A stretch of DNA of 64,000 nt from Pristionchus mayeri (GCA_036245805.1 BTRK01000006.1:8163613-8227612); one strand, 5' to 3'. Shown: positions 25,073 to 36,981, counted from the first letter of the stretch. Numbers and translations are program-made. The notes: generated from the letters alone by a model not told the origin.

Positions 25073-26829
25073 TATTGCTGTTCATTAAACATATTACAAC
25101 CTTGCAGTATTCAGTTTCACTGAGGAAACAATTGTTTCTTTTTAAGTCATCAACTAACAGACGTATATTTAAACCTCGTTACTTTCACGATGGCATTTTT
25201 TTCAGATGTCAATTTTTACGAACTACCACAAAGAGTGAAAAAATTACTATAACTATGTATATTCGAAGCTAATGCAATCGTATTGCCCGGGAATTGAACT
25301 TGTATGATATGCTCATTCAGTTTTCAGGCTTAGTATTTGGCTTAAAGAAAAAAGATAAGAGAAATAAATATTGTTATCCATGTTTGGTCAACAAAGTTCG
25401 GGTTTGACTGTGAAATTCAAAATATAAATATCATCACTAGTTATTTGAAAATATTAATCACGATAACCACTGTACTACAAACTGCATGAGATCATGAGCA
25501 TGGATATATTTCTTTTTTTTAGATTTAGTCTTTTCAGATCTTGGAACGGTTATGTAATTTGATCCTGGATGATCACACATTATTCAGGTCTCATGGATGC
25601 AAGGAACCACCAGCTGAGAAAAACTTATAGTTAATTTATTAGTGCAATTTATCGAGAGATATATCATTAATTAGTGAAACCATATAATTTTTAATTTGTC
25701 TCAATACGCCAGCGACATTACGCACAACAATGTCCTGAACATTATGGATTTATGTTGAAACTGCGAATTAAATTGCGCAAAGCGAATTCTGCTATAATTT
25801 CAATGAGCGCTGAAGCAGCTGAAAACCTGGTTTCAGAATTGAAAATATTTATCACCAAGCAAATTATTAGGATTCCGGAGATTCTATAAAAAAATCATAC
25901 GAAACGATACTGCACGCTCGGACGCATTATTTAAAATTGGCGAACTATGTATTGCGTAATTGGCGAACGTAATTGGCGAAAAATGTATTGCGTCATATTT
26001 CCCAAATCAATTGAGTATCAATTGAAACTGGAACAGTCAGAACACACTAATTGTATCATTCTATCGACTAATCAATTTCATTAATCATGCATCTGTCCCC
26101 ATTTCGCCGTACCTCCTTTGCTATCTCTCTTAACATAATTCTGTGGAGTAGCGCCTCTCACAGATGCCTCTTCCTGCCTCGCCCACCCTTCAATTACTTA
26201 AATGCAGAATTTTCGAAAATAATAGAGAGTTATTGCACGCAGACGAACATAGGATGAAGTTGTGCTACGAGAGTTGCGCTTCAATAGTTCCTCAACATTC
26301 GAACGACGAGCAAATATACAATTACACCGTCATTGGTATTCTTACGAATAAATATTGTTGCCGTATTCTGTAGTTTCAGATGTCAGTGGAAAGTGCGCGC
26401 TGAATGTCAGTGAGCAGCCAGCGATGTTTGAGCGCCTGCCAACTAGGCAATTTAGCGTCTCACAATGCGCTTATCAACGGCTGGCTCTGGCGGAAGCAGT
26501 GAGGACAAAGAATGCTCTTAAGAATGATTAAGAAAAATAAGAATTAAGAATGCTCTTTTGAGGTTGGACTAATGAACTAATGATAAATTAATAGCAATCA
26601 ATTTTATTAATCAATAAAAATCTCTCGCCCACCACATATCTCGTTCTCCTTCCTCATCGCTTCTCGTCTATTTTCATTCAGTGAATCACCACCTCTGGAA
26701 GACAAAACCTTCTGCAAAGATATTCATGTTGCAGCATTTATGTAAATAGTGTTGATTTGTGCATGCAGCGATTGAACGTAAGAGACTACCAAAAAAAATT
26801 ATCTAATTCTTTCGCAAAGCCCAAGCGTT
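25073..26829. other. No gene recognised; DR2 fragment at about 25555-25640
   Basis: AT-rich. About 25555-25640 resembles the 3' part of DR2 (GATCACACATTATTCAGGTC). The frames at 25042-25272 and 26164-26373 are short and unsupported. A local near-duplication of TAATTGGCGAA lies at 25957-25985. Confidence 0.35.
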
Positions 26830-27400
26830 ATTACCCTCGCCAATTATGAAACGATAGTAACGACAACCTGCTGCAATTTTTAATCATCATAGTGCCCATT
26901 TTAATCATCATAGTCATAGTGCCAATGTACGCATGAGATTTGTACAATCACATTACAAAATTCTAACTCGTGCACGCCCCCGGGATACACGTTTCACCAC
27001 CACTACGTAATACAAGTTAGGCATCCTACATCAGTCGATGGGCTGATTATTTTCTAACAAACTCACAATATGCCTGCCACTAAGGCGATGGAGTTGCTGC
27101 AGCTGCGCCTGCAGTATTCGTACTCACTGATTATTCATCAACAGATCAAGAAGAGAGTTCCAGCGGAGAGACTGCAATCTTCAAAAATATCAAAAATTAG
27201 AATAAAGGGAAAGTTTTCGATCGTCTGGGAAAGATCGAGAACACAGCATCGTCAATAGATCGAGAGTAGAATTGCGTTAATAAATAAAAATCCTTCCACA
27301 GGAGGCTGGTCTCTCATTCTCCCACTCACCATAATCACCTGGGATGATTACACTCCGCAGTATCCGCCCATTCTGCTGCAGTCTTACAGTGAATAGAGGG
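26830..27400 (+). repeat. Dispersed repeat DR1, copy
   Basis: Contains the full set of DR1 landmarks. Its segment 27040-27196 is close to 5220-5376 in the large palindrome. It provides the empty-site comparison for the hairpin MITE found there. Confidence 0.7.
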
Positions 27401-27479
27401 AGGACTGCGAATGTGAACAGGAGATCCCTACTGCTCGATAATCACTTCCTAAAATACTCTACTTAAATTGGCACCCACA

Positions 27480-28080
27480 CAAATGAGATTCACGTTGCGC
27501 CAATACTTCATCAGCAAAGCCAAATAGCGTTTACCAATCATTGTTTCGTGCTTTATGAAATTATCTCACAATTGTTAAAAACGACGAATGAGACGTCACT
27601 GTAGATGCCTTCACATTGCGAGTGGTTTTGATGTGCTTTTTTCACTCGGTCAGTCGCCGTCATGAGACTACGACGACAGGGGGGTGGGCTGTAACTTTAT
27701 TTACGTTTATACCTCGCGCGTGTTGCAGATCGCAGACCCACTGCGGCCAACAGTTGAACGAGTAACGCCATCCGGCTGCAATTTGTAATTATTTTAGAAC
27801 CTCCGATTCCCTGTCCACGTGTTATGATTTTGAATAAAATTCAAAATCATTTACAACCTCGAGATTCGCGTTACTCCATTGCTCCGTAAACCGATCAAGG
27901 CAGATTCCATCAATCGTACCATACTTGATCATAAAAATGAATTCACATTTATTCACTCAGTTGAGGGAGATGCAGCAGCGGTACTTCTCCTGCAGCTGTC
28001 GCACTCTCCTCTCCTTGCTCCATCGACACATCGAGAAGTGAGCGATAAAAGAGAAGTTAGGATCGAGAAGTGAGTCTTCA
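27480..28080 (+). repeat. Dispersed repeat DR1, copy adjacent to the previous one
   Basis: The first 400 bp is the inverted partner of 9030-9450. The remainder carries TTCGCGTTACTCCATTGCT, CCATCAATCGTACCA and a CTCCTGCAGCTGTCGCACTC block, all shared with 49017-49170. Confidence 0.7.
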
Positions 28081-28514
28081 CACGAGGTAGACGATACCAT
28101 ATAACTCATTTGATTTTCAGAGAAAGCTATTGACTTCGTTTTCGTCTATCTGATGGAATATAAATAATAGGATGCCAATTTCGTCCTCGGCTGGTAACTT
28201 TAGTATAGTCTTCTCCAGAATACATGTGATACAGAATTGATAATGTCTATAGACAGAAACAGAATTAATAATGTCTATAGAGTTACATTGTCGTCTTCTA
28301 TAGTATTGATGCGCCAACTCAAGCACTTCGACAGTGAGCAATAAATTTACAAATACATTATAATATGTTTGTTCATGAAGACCCGGGAGCACTGGCTATT
28401 GAGTTGTCAGTTGCATTTTAACACTCGAAGTGACACAGATACGCCTGGCCGAACACCGTGCTTCTCTCTGTGGCACCTTCCCTAGATTTATGATGGATTT
28501 TACTTTTTTCCGAT
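28081..28514. other. No gene recognised
   Basis: A 91-codon minus-strand frame at 28117-28392 has no recognisable domain. A short direct repeat containing ATAATGTCTATAGA occurs at about 28239 and 28267. Confidence 0.35.
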
Positions 28515-28820
28515 ATGGGATGGAATCAGACAAATAAATCAAGGCTCGCTCTAGAGGATTGGAATGAGATAAGAAGGAAAAAGCAATGAGGGGAAGAGAG
28601 AGCATCTCACAATCTCGTATAATCTCTCACTGGTCAGAGATAAGAAGAGTAGGTGCGGAATGAAAGGAGACCAGAGAGCACAAATGAGAGCGAACCCAGA
28701 AAACATTATGTAAAAAAAAGAGGAGAATAGGGGATGCGGGGAGGAACACGGGTATTGAGACAAAGGAGAGATTCACCTACCAAATTGAATAATTCATTTG
28801 CTAGTAAGTGCTATACTGGT
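28515..28820 (+). repeat. Dispersed repeat DR5, copy 1
   Basis: Roughly 90% similar by eye to 62104-62412 over 300 bp, including ATAAATCAAGGCTCGCTCTA and GAGCACAAATGAGAGCGAAC. Purine-rich. In the other copy the end lies next to the mariner insertion. Confidence 0.85.
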
Positions 28821-30240
28821 GTTGTAACATAATTAATAGACCATCCATTCTTCAACAACAACAGGTACAAAAGGAAAGAGCTACGAATTTCAGCACTATA
28901 TTGAGCGTCCATAACGATATCCGATTACGCGGGGACGACAAAATGGGCAGAAACACTAGAAAAGTGACATATAATTAGCTATTTTGCAAATCCGCACTTG
29001 CCGTGACATTTGCGTTTCAGATGCTCTTCAAATAAAGATAGTGGATGAAACATATATCCGGATAGTGAGTGGTTGAATTGTAAAAATATAAAAATTGGTC
29101 AGAAAGGACCATCTGCTATCCGATCCACCGTTTGATCGAAATACTGGGAGGGGATTAAGAGAGCGAACAAAGTAAGGCCTCGTCCGCCATGAAAATAAAC
29201 GTTTTCATCCATCCTGACAGGATGTGCAGAGATGAAATAGGTTTCGCAGGATTAATGGCCGTGTGGTCTGAGGTGCTTGGATTTTGGAAACATGAAAGGG
29301 CGAGGCGAGCGCAGTATTATATATGACAAGCAACGAGGAATTACCTGTTTGAATTGCCCGATGTTGCCGTACGTCATCATTAACCTGGAATGATAATCGA
29401 GTGCGAGACTAACTTAACGTCACAGTTACAGTGCGTAACTTTTATCTCAATGCTTAACTTTATGGAAGTCAATTCCCACTTTTTTGTACCATTGACATTA
29501 GTGTTTGTAGAAGGCGTCATATTTCCTAAATTGCTATTTCAGCAGTTCCGTTCCGACCCCAAGATCAAATACAATACTTTTATATCACGTACTATATGTA
29601 AATGGAGTATTTGATGATTACGAGTCTGATAATTGACTGGCATCCAATATACCGAAAAACGTTCGAATGTGAATTGAATGTAGAATTTTAGTCGTGATAT
29701 GATACTGTAGCTTAATAATAAGTACTCGTGCTGAACGATAACCCCCCATAAGATGATCTATTAGTAACTAGTTGAGACTATTAGTAACTAGTTGAGAGAC
29801 ACGGCTCGTTAGGGCAATGAAGGTAGGGACGGCAGCCCGAATTTTTGAGTACGGAATATTGGTTGCCTCCTTACGACGCTTTTGCTTTCAAACTAACGTT
29901 CTTTTGAAGCGAAATTCTTTCAATATTTTAATTTTTTACATTTTTAAAAAATATTTAATGTACTTATTCGACAATTTTATTGATTATAATGAATAAGAAC
30001 ACATAATGAAAGAACACCAAGCATGACAAGAAGAGACATATTGAAGAAATGAAGAAGCACGACATGATCGAAAATATACGTGTTTTCAGAATTAAGTGTT
30101 GAAGCGTCATTTCCTCAGTAGATTATCAATCACAAAAAATTGTTTTCACAATAATAATATATATAAATATCAAATAAAAGAGAATGAGGCTGTCAAAATT
30201 GAGCGTTTTACCGTTGTGAAAATACATTTTCGGTGTTTCC
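28821..30240. other. No gene recognised
   Basis: Includes a tandem duplication (about 21-bp period) containing TTAGTAACTAGTTGAGA at 29759 and 29780. Otherwise no repeat partner or coding signal stands out. Confidence 0.35.
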
Positions 30241-30355
30241 AAAGAGGACGACTTCCGTATATTTGAGATTTTTTGATATTTGTTTTAGAACAGCATTTCC
30301 CAATTTATGGTAAAAAAACAGAAATATACGGAAGTCGTCCTCTTTTTAAATGATT
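30241..30355. repeat. 115-bp hairpin
   Basis: AAAGAGGACGACTTCCGTAT at the left end is mirrored at 30355, with arms of about 25 bp and a 65-bp AT-rich loop. Confidence 0.85.
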
Positions 30356-31019
30356 GTTAAAGTTCTCAGTATCGTAATCTTAACTGATTCTGAAGTTCTA
30401 CCAATATTAAACTATTCTTTCTTTTATTAAGCGATGTTTCATTGCTGTCGGAGTACCGTTAACAAATATTGAGCCTCAATCATGAAGTTTTAGAACGCAA
30501 CCGAATTTCAGTTTGCGATAATTTTAGTAAAAACGTGACTTGCGATGCGCTCCACTTGGACTGAAAGCGTCGGCCTTTTGCTTATCATTCAGTTATGTTT
30601 TTCTAATTAATTAAAATATTTTTTACTAAACTAAAGTGAAAAGTCGGAATGGGGCAGGCATAGCTTTCAGTTGTGTACAATTTTGTGAATTGTTTTGCTC
30701 TTTCGTTAACAGCGCTGCATTCCCTAAATGAAGGCGCAGACTTGAAAGACACGCGTTGGCTGTTCCCGCGCTCTCGATTTATTCAAACCACCAACATTTA
30801 TTCTATTTTTCAGTGAGAGAGTTACTTAACGGAGACATAACGCCGTTAAAGAGAGGGAGGCGGAGGGCTCGCTCGCATAAATAGGCAGGCGAGAGGGCGC
30901 GCTCCAACCGCGCCGGGTCAGAGTGAGGGCAGAGGGGCGAGATGCGTGCGTTCAAGGGCTGCCTTAACGAGCCGTGGAGAATATTGTATGTCACGGATAT
31001 ACCGAGAGTATTGCTGTCT
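30356..31019. other. No gene recognised; GC-rich block 30830-31000
   Basis: 30830-31000 is strongly G+C- and purine-rich in AT-rich surroundings and includes CATAAATAGG. It could be a promoter-like patch or a decayed repeat; I see no convincing gene beside it. Confidence 0.3.
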
Positions 31020-31440
31020 AATCCGATTATTAGGGGTTATTATTATCGCGTAGCCACGAAATGTCATGTCAGGAACAATTTTTGTAACATCACTGAATTA
31101 TGATAAGCATGAATGAATAAATAAATCCTCACCTTCTCTTCCCTCATCAGTCCTCGCCAAATCGCTCAGAGGATGACACACGACAACACAGAACAAATCA
31201 GTAAGAGGTTGGTTGTCTCGTCCGTTTCAGATCATCCAACCCATTTCCATTAAATCTTGCAGAAAATTGCAAACATTCAATATTGAAAAGAGTCTTATTA
31301 CCCGACCCTTGATCAGCTCAAAACGTAGATGCATAAATACAATTTATCTAGTGAGAATCTGCAGCCACGCCCCTGCCGTAACTGTTACATCCAAGTCGAC
31401 GATTAGTGTAGACGACAGAGTGAAAGATGGAAAAAAATCA
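31020..31440 (+). repeat. Dispersed repeat DR3, copy 1
   Basis: Resembles 50600-50820 (CCACGAAATGTCATGTC against CCACGAAATACCATGTC) and 36370-36740 (a TTTCAGATCAT block and a CTGCAGCC..GTTACATCC..TCGAC segment). The shared parts are discontinuous, which indicates an old family. Confidence 0.5.
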
Positions 31441-31589
31441 TAGATCTAATCAGGTGACAAATCATCAGTAATGGGTTTATGTTTCAAAATGTTCATAAAG
31501 GAAATCAATGAGTGAGTGCAACGATCTGCACTCGACTCTGAATGTACAATAAATAATATTTATAACCAGGAGCTATCACATTGCTTAAC

Positions 31590-31780
31590 AACACACTTGC
31601 TCATCTTGGTCGTTGCACATCTGCTGCACATCACAATCACACTACACCCATAACGAAACGACGACAGCCGACCTCAAATTACATTTGTTAATGTGCCCAT
31701 GATTGCACATGCGCAATCACACATTTCAATTCCCAATCATTCGCACCAACGATAAATGTCTTACTACATGCGTCGAAATA
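31590..31780 (+). repeat. DR1 copy, left part, interrupted by a mariner-like element
   Basis: Carries early DR1 landmarks (GCTGCACATCACA..., ACGAAACGACGACAGCCG). The family resumes at about 32740 after the inserted element. Confidence 0.5.
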
Positions 31781-32665
31781 TTAGGTTGGTGCAAAAGTGT
31801 CGTTACAAAATCACGATTAAAGTTATCGAGCACTATCGTGCTTCGGTCTTGAGCAGTCCTCGTGTGGTTTTTTTGTATGATGTTAGTACATGTGTGCTCT
31901 ACATAGCGCACATGACATCACACCTTATCAATCAGTAATACCTATGAGACAGCATTCCAAATTCTGAGAATTGCAATTTTTATGAACTTTTTGATTGATA
32001 GCTACCCAATGCGCAGTAATAATTGCGCCGCTTCTACACCATTTTCGTGAAGTATTATGACTAGCTATTCTACCGTGGCCAGTGATCGGCATTAGCCATA
32101 AAACAATCTGAGAAAATAAGCTCGTATTCCGGAATAATGGGGTAATGCATCTGCCAGATTTTTGAATATTTTCACAGTGAGTACTTGCTGGAGGAGCTTG
32201 GGGTCTCACATGAAACATAATGAGAAGTACCTACCGTGTGTATGCTACTGTAGCAAGTTCATAAAGATTCATCTTTCAATTCGAGAGATTTTGCAATTAT
32301 GGTTTTGAACCTCAAATTTGAACGACGAAATCGGTCTTTTTCGCCCCACTAGTAATCCGTTGAAGCCTGAAACTCTCACTTAACGTTTTAATGTGAACAT
32401 CCACCCTTACTCATCAGTTTCTCTGAAGGATTGGAGCTGTATGGAATTTGTTTAGTTTTAGCGATGATTTGCGTTGAACACTCAACAAATGATAATTTTG
32501 CTAATTTTCACTCATCACTGTTTTTCTACGGAATGACATTGGATCGATCGGGTAGAAACCAACCATTGTTATGATCTATCACTGCCTCAAATAATACCCA
32601 AGTGGTATTTGATTCAGGAGAAAATAGGCAAAAGGCCTTGTAACGAAACTTTTGCACCAACCTGA
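31781..32665. mobile_element. Mariner-like non-autonomous element (885 bp)
   Basis: The ends are inverted repeats: left TTAGGTTGGTGCAAAAGTGT, right the complement of TCAGGTTGGTGCAAAAGTTT, about 27 of 30 matching, each flanked by TA. This terminus resembles the irritans group of mariner elements. The interior has no transposase I can recognise on either strand, so it is either a deletion derivative or too decayed to read. It splits a DR1 copy. Confidence 0.8.
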
Positions 32666-32739
32666 TACAATCCAGGTGACAACATCGTATGCCCTCATTA
32701 CCATGTAAATGAACCCAAATTAGTAGATGCGACGAAGTA

Positions 32740-33060
32740 ATTGCTGAAGCATCTTTCCAGCAGCAACCGCTTTCAATGATTACTCCGTTAACACATCAAG
32801 ACTAGAGAGATTGTGAAGGACACAAACATTAAAAATTATCAAAAAATCAAAACTCAAAGCACATGCGCGAGGTCATGTTTCAGAGCGTCTTCAAAAGCTA
32901 GAGAAAAGCTATTTCACCAGTCCTTGGAAGCGTCACGTGTCAATAAATCAAAATACAAATAAATGAAGATCTAATATCATTCTCGCACTCGATCGTGAGC
33001 TGTGATGATTGCATTGCATCTCTCGTTATATAAATATACTCTGGCGACTTTGCTACAGCT
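32740..33060 (+). repeat. DR1 copy, right part
   Basis: Collinear with 54440-54720, including GAGCGTCTTCAAAAGCT and GATTGCATT. Confidence 0.6.
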
Positions 33061-33265
33061 TGCACATAGAAGACAGGGAAGAGAACGAATCTAAACACTT
33101 CTTATCCGGCATTAACTTCCGAAAAATATCTGATGTCATTTCTGAGTGTAACCTGCATGGAAATGAACAATTTTGGAGAGTAAAATAGGGCAGACCAAAT
33201 TAAAGCCAGTGTACTTCCCGAGAAGTTTAAGTTTCCATCAACTAGCGAGACTCGTGCTACACTCC

Positions 33266-33285
33266 GGGGGGGGGGGGGGGGGGGG
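33266..33285 (+). repeat. G20 homopolymer
   Basis: Twenty consecutive G. The sequence just before it (GTTTCCATCAACTAGCGAGA) also occurs near 49183 with one mismatch, where it is followed by CTTATA repeats instead, so the tract arose inside a repeat. Long G tracts can form G-quadruplexes. Confidence 0.97.
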
Positions 33286-33383
33286 ATACACTTCAGCCAA
33301 AAAACCAGACCCAAAAGTTGATCTTTGAACTTAAGTATTCGAAATTTTCAGCCATTTTAGCCCAGCGAGTTATACATCATTCG

Positions 33384-33415
33384 AAAGAGCATAAAAAGTT
33401 ATGTCAGAATCCAAG
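33384..33415 (+). other. Satellite-like conserved 32-mer
   Basis: CATTCGAAAGAGCATAAAAAG followed by TTATGTCAGAA differs by one base from a box that occurs in every satellite unit (for example at about 18190), although the surrounding sequence is otherwise unlike the satellite. Confidence 0.7.
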
Positions 33416-33925
33416 TTTACGAAGTCGTGGCGTTCATGGTGTTCAGGAAACATGAGAAAAACTGAAAAATATGCATTTTTCAACTTTCAAAAAAATAAAG
33501 CACTATTTTCCAACGATTTGCACATCGTGGATATGAGATATATGATGTGATATATGATGTGGATATGAGATATATGAAGTGGTACCACAAATAGACTTTT
33601 CGGCAAAAAACTAGCACGCAATCGTCGACTCAGGTTCGATTCCGCCTGGCGGCATGAACTTTGGCCAACTTTTTTTCTTGCTTATTTGGTCTTTCTTTCA
33701 ACGTGTTTGAACTGTTGTTGCTGTTTCGGGTTGTATTTGAGTGTTTCTCCTATTTAAATGTGGCAAGTTGCTTTATATGCATAAACATATTCAGAATCTC
33801 TGTCAGATTTCAAGGGGGCAATGCGAACTTCCATTGATTTATGAAGTTTGCAAGACGTTCTACGTCAATTGGAAACAAAAAAAAGCTTTATAATAGGTTG
33901 GTTAACTACAGTACCTTTTCCCTAA

Positions 33926-34423
33926 CGTGCGCCTCTGTTCTTGTTCTTGTCCGCTGCCGAGTTCACGAATGATGGAATTGCGAGCAAGCACAAGGAGATT
34001 GGATTGGGGACTATCATTCGTGCATCGTCGTTCAAGGACAAGGGTAACAGAGGAGCACTGAAGGTTGAGAAGAAGGGATGATTTTATCCTGCTTGTGATG
34101 GAACTACTCCTGTTGGATTCTGGAGGATTACTCCCGCTACATATAATTCTTGCCAGAAGAGAGATGGAGATGACGACGTTCCCACGGGTTCGGATGATGA
34201 TGAGCAGTACAACATCTTACACTGTCCTGTTATCACATGCACCACTTCGTACGATTCCAAGGATGCCCTGGAGAATCACATTATGCGAGGAGATCACTGC
34301 ACTTTCGCTCTAAAGTACACCATGCATGACATGTCACTTCGACTGTACTCGGATAGGGTTTTGGAATTTCAACGGAGCTGCATGGAAGTTACGGAATCAT
34401 CGCTGCTAATCAGCACCATGTGA
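33926..34423 (+). pseudogene. Zinc-finger-like coding fragment with one in-frame stop
   Basis: One frame is open from 33926 except for a TGA at 34079-34081 and ends at TGA 34421-34423, about 165 codons in total. The second part reads like protein: after CDGTTPVGFWRITPATYN and an acidic run comes CPVITCTTSYDSK with a later HIMRGDH, spaced like a C2H2 zinc finger (C-x4-C, then H-x5-H). I do not recognise the family. There is no clear start codon and no adjacent exon. Positions 34082-34245 are duplicated in inverted orientation at 34412-34576, so the fragment is part of a foldback. It is best read as a piece of a host gene captured by a repeat; a real gene with an unrecognised intron over the TGA is less likely but not excluded. 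Confidence 0.4.
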
Positions 34424-34576
34424 TAACGGAACAGTGGAAGATGTTGTACTCCTCATCATCATCCGAACCCGTGGGAACGTCGTCATCTCCATCTCTCTTC
34501 TGACAAGAATTAGTGTATGTAGCGGGAGTAATCCTCCAGAATCCATCAGGAGTAGTTCCATCACAATCAGGATAAA
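34082..34576. repeat. Foldback built from the coding fragment
   Basis: Left arm about 34082-34245 and right arm about 34412-34576 are inverted copies (TTTTATCCTG at the left end, CAGGATAAAA at the right end) with several mismatches. The loop is the last part of the coding frame. Confidence 0.85.
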
Positions 34577-34619
34577 AGCAATATTCATTAATTATTTTGA
34601 GTTTCTTCTGAGATGGCTA

Positions 34620-34870
34620 TGTCGCAAGACAGATAATAAATCAAATTTCAGTCAAAGCTGAAGCGACAAAGACACTGTAAAATAGAGATTTGTTTCATAG
34701 ATATTGGTCGAAACAACTATTGGCTCCAGACAACCGGTTCGTTTGCTGTCTACTAATCTTCAAATCTGACTTCATGTTGAGAGATTGTGTGGAATGTAGG
34801 GAGTGTCAATCGACTCACCTTCATTCTTATAGTCTCTCACATTCTCTACTCGAGAGCTGATTGTAACAGC
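34620..34870 (+). repeat. Dispersed repeat DR6, copy 1
   Basis: Collinear with 38080-38330: AGCTGAAGCGACAA..ACACTGTAAAA, TTGTTTCA..GATATT, then an ATTCTCTACTCG block. Moderately diverged. Confidence 0.5.
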
Positions 34871-35182
34871 GTTGAGATCAATAGTCAGGAGTGAGGGACG
34901 AATCGAAGGCTGAAAAACGAGAATACTATTACAGAACGACTGAAGTCGAGACTTTCACGAATTTGACACATTTTCTCTCTTGCAAGCACTTGATCACATC
35001 AATTACATAATGGCAACGAATGACCAAACGATATGTCTTAGTTACGTGAGAGAATTCGTATTTTTTCATAGAAAGGGATGCATGATCGCTCTCGATCGCA
35101 CTAACCAGGAGATCGTCTAATCATGCAGCTAGGAAATACCAGGTGAGAAACCAGATGTACCATCGAAATTGTAGGTAAGACT
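34871..35182. other. No gene recognised
   Basis: AT-rich spacer; the end near 35090-35150 resembles part of DR3 (a TCTAATCATG..GGAAATACC..GTG segment also near 13798). Confidence 0.35.
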
Positions 35183-35388
35183 AAGATTGGAGTGAAAACG
35201 TGGTGCGAAAATGGGTCAAGATGAGGCAATCGCAGGCTCTCCCCGCGGCAGAGGAAAGGAAGGGGCGAGAGAGTGTGGAAGAGGGAGAGAGCGGCGAGGG
35301 GTCGTAAACTGCCGGGGGGTGGGGGGAGTAAGAGCCTGCGATTGCCTCATTTTCACCCATTTTCGTTCCACTTTTTCACTCCAATCTT
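35183..35388. repeat. 206-bp foldback with purine-rich loop
   Basis: Arms of about 60 bp (AAGATTGGAGTGAAAA mirrored at 35388) enclose a loop rich in G and A (35245-35330). Confidence 0.85.
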
Positions 35389-36369
35389 AAAAGTCCTACC
35401 GAAAATTTTGATGAAATTTTAGGTGCTGAATCCCCTCGTCACGGCGGTTCATCGATGTGAATTTCTAAGCTCGGAGTTGTGCCCACGAAAAGTTGAATTT
35501 AAAAAAAAATATTTTATCAATTCATGAAACATGAAGTAGACAGGCGTGAGACTGCAATGAGACTGCGATGTGCGACTATGGTTTGGTCAAACAAGAGCAA
35601 TAGTGCTAGGGTATTGCGAGATATTTATTATTTATCATTCGGCTTCGAGGAATGATCGTCGAGCTATCAAATTCATTTTCTTTATGAAAATTCCGAAACA
35701 TAAAAACCGTTGTTGATAATGTTGTTTCAAGTAAACAAAATTCATTATTTGCAGATCTCCCGATTAGCTTTTCGATCTTATCCTATCCTTCACTTACAGG
35801 TGCCGTCCACTCTAATCATCGAACTGGATGGCAACTGCCACAGAAAGGCTGCAAATTATCATGAGATATGTTTTCAAACATTTTTATATGTTTTGAGCTG
35901 ATTTTATTGATTTAACGGAAAGGGTTTGGCACAGCGTGTCAAATGAGGGAAGAAACCTCATTTACGTGGCGGAAAGATTTCCTGCTCCATTTCGCTGTGG
36001 TCTATTATTAGACCATGAATCGGTGAGAGGGAAACCTTATTATTACCTCCCATTCCCCCATGCTCCATCCAGAAAATGAAACACATTTTTGTGGTGAAAT
36101 CTCGATCAACAATTGCGCCCTAGCACGGTCAACCGCAGACCATCTAATCGGGAAGCCACGAAGAGCCAGGTCAGAACTAACAAGCAGATTGCATACTCGT
36201 ACTTTACGAGTAAGTCAATATCAGGGTCATATGAATATTTTTTGTGTGGGAAGCGTGTAATATTGCTATCTTGTTCAATTAGCAGGGCAAATTTTTGTCA
36301 TGAAGCTGTGCAATTCCTGGCTTGGAAAGATTTAAGAAAACTGTATTATGATAAGTAATAATGAATAAC
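35389..36369. other. No gene recognised
   Basis: AT-rich; short unsupported frames only (for example 35710-35901 and 36060-36358). No repeat partner noticed. Confidence 0.35.
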
Positions 36370-36594
36370 AATAACATGTTAATCACCATCTTCCCACAGC
36401 AGTCATGTCATACTCGCCCACGAGGATATAACACACAATTGCGTAGTTCGTTTGTTCATCCATTTCAGATCATGAAACATATTTGCAGTAAATCTTGCAT
36501 AAATAGCAAAAATTCAACTCAGTAGTTAGAAAGTTGATTAATGTATTATTATCCAAACCATTTCCATTAAATTAAAAAAATCAGCTCAAAAAAA
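36370..36594 (+). repeat. DR3 fragment
   Basis: The ATTTCAGATCATGAAACATA and AAATCTTGCATAAA segments correspond to 31230-31260. It continues into the open frame at 36595. Confidence 0.4.
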
Positions 36595-36981
36595 ATGTTT
36601 GAAAACTTATCGCATGATAATTTGCAGCCGCGTGATGATTTCGTTTCGGTGACTGTTGCATCCAGCTCGACTAGACAGTCGATGACGTCGAGAGACTCGA
36701 CGGAGAGCCTCATAGAAGAGGTCATCGACGAGGCTTTGGAAAATATAAAAAAAAATTATGTATTTCTCCCTGACTTGACCAATCGGATAATGAATTCATG
36801 GGATAGTAATCAAAGCCCGAACAATGCAACCACCAATGGTTGCATTGCGTTGATTGCAAAGTGCAATCAATATTTATTAAATTTTAAAACCCTGGCGATC
36901 ACTTTATTGGGAAAGACCCCAGGATATCTTTCCCTTCCCTCTGGGCTCCGAATTCGCCTTGTCCTTAATTCAGACTCATAA
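36595..36981 (+). CDS. Hypothetical 128-codon open frame overlapping a DR3 repeat
   Basis: An ATG-started frame of 128 codons ending in TAA. The N-terminal third is Ser/Thr-rich (ASSSTRQSMTSRDSTES), followed by an acidic amphipathic stretch (LIEEVIDEALENIKKNY); there is no signal peptide or membrane segment and no family I recognise. The first 140 bp resembles 31340-31430, another repeat copy where the frame is not kept. That argues against a host gene and for chance openness or a captured exon. No intron or promoter support is visible. Confidence 0.2.
   Translation: MFENLSHDNLQPRDDFVSVTVASSSTRQSMTSRDSTESLIEEVIDEALENIKKNYVFLPDLTNRIMNSWDSNQSPNNATTNGCIALIAKCNQYLLNFKTLAITLLGKTPGYLSLPSGLRIRLVLNSDS

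Larger units (their letters stand above)
33061..33925. other. No gene recognised
   Basis: Holds the G20 tract and the satellite-like box listed separately. At 33536-33592 there is a short imperfect repeat of GATATATGATGTG units. A GGTTCGATTCC motif at 33629 is not part of a tRNA. Confidence 0.35.

Noticed and set aside
30830..31000. Promoter with TATA-like CATAAATAGG
   Set aside because: No supported gene lies on either side, so the motif alone is not enough to call a promoter.
33600..33660. Possible tRNA gene suggested by GGTTCGATTCC at 33629
   Set aside because: The bases that should form the T stem do not pair, no matching acceptor stem or A box lies upstream, so the motif is chance or a decayed relic.
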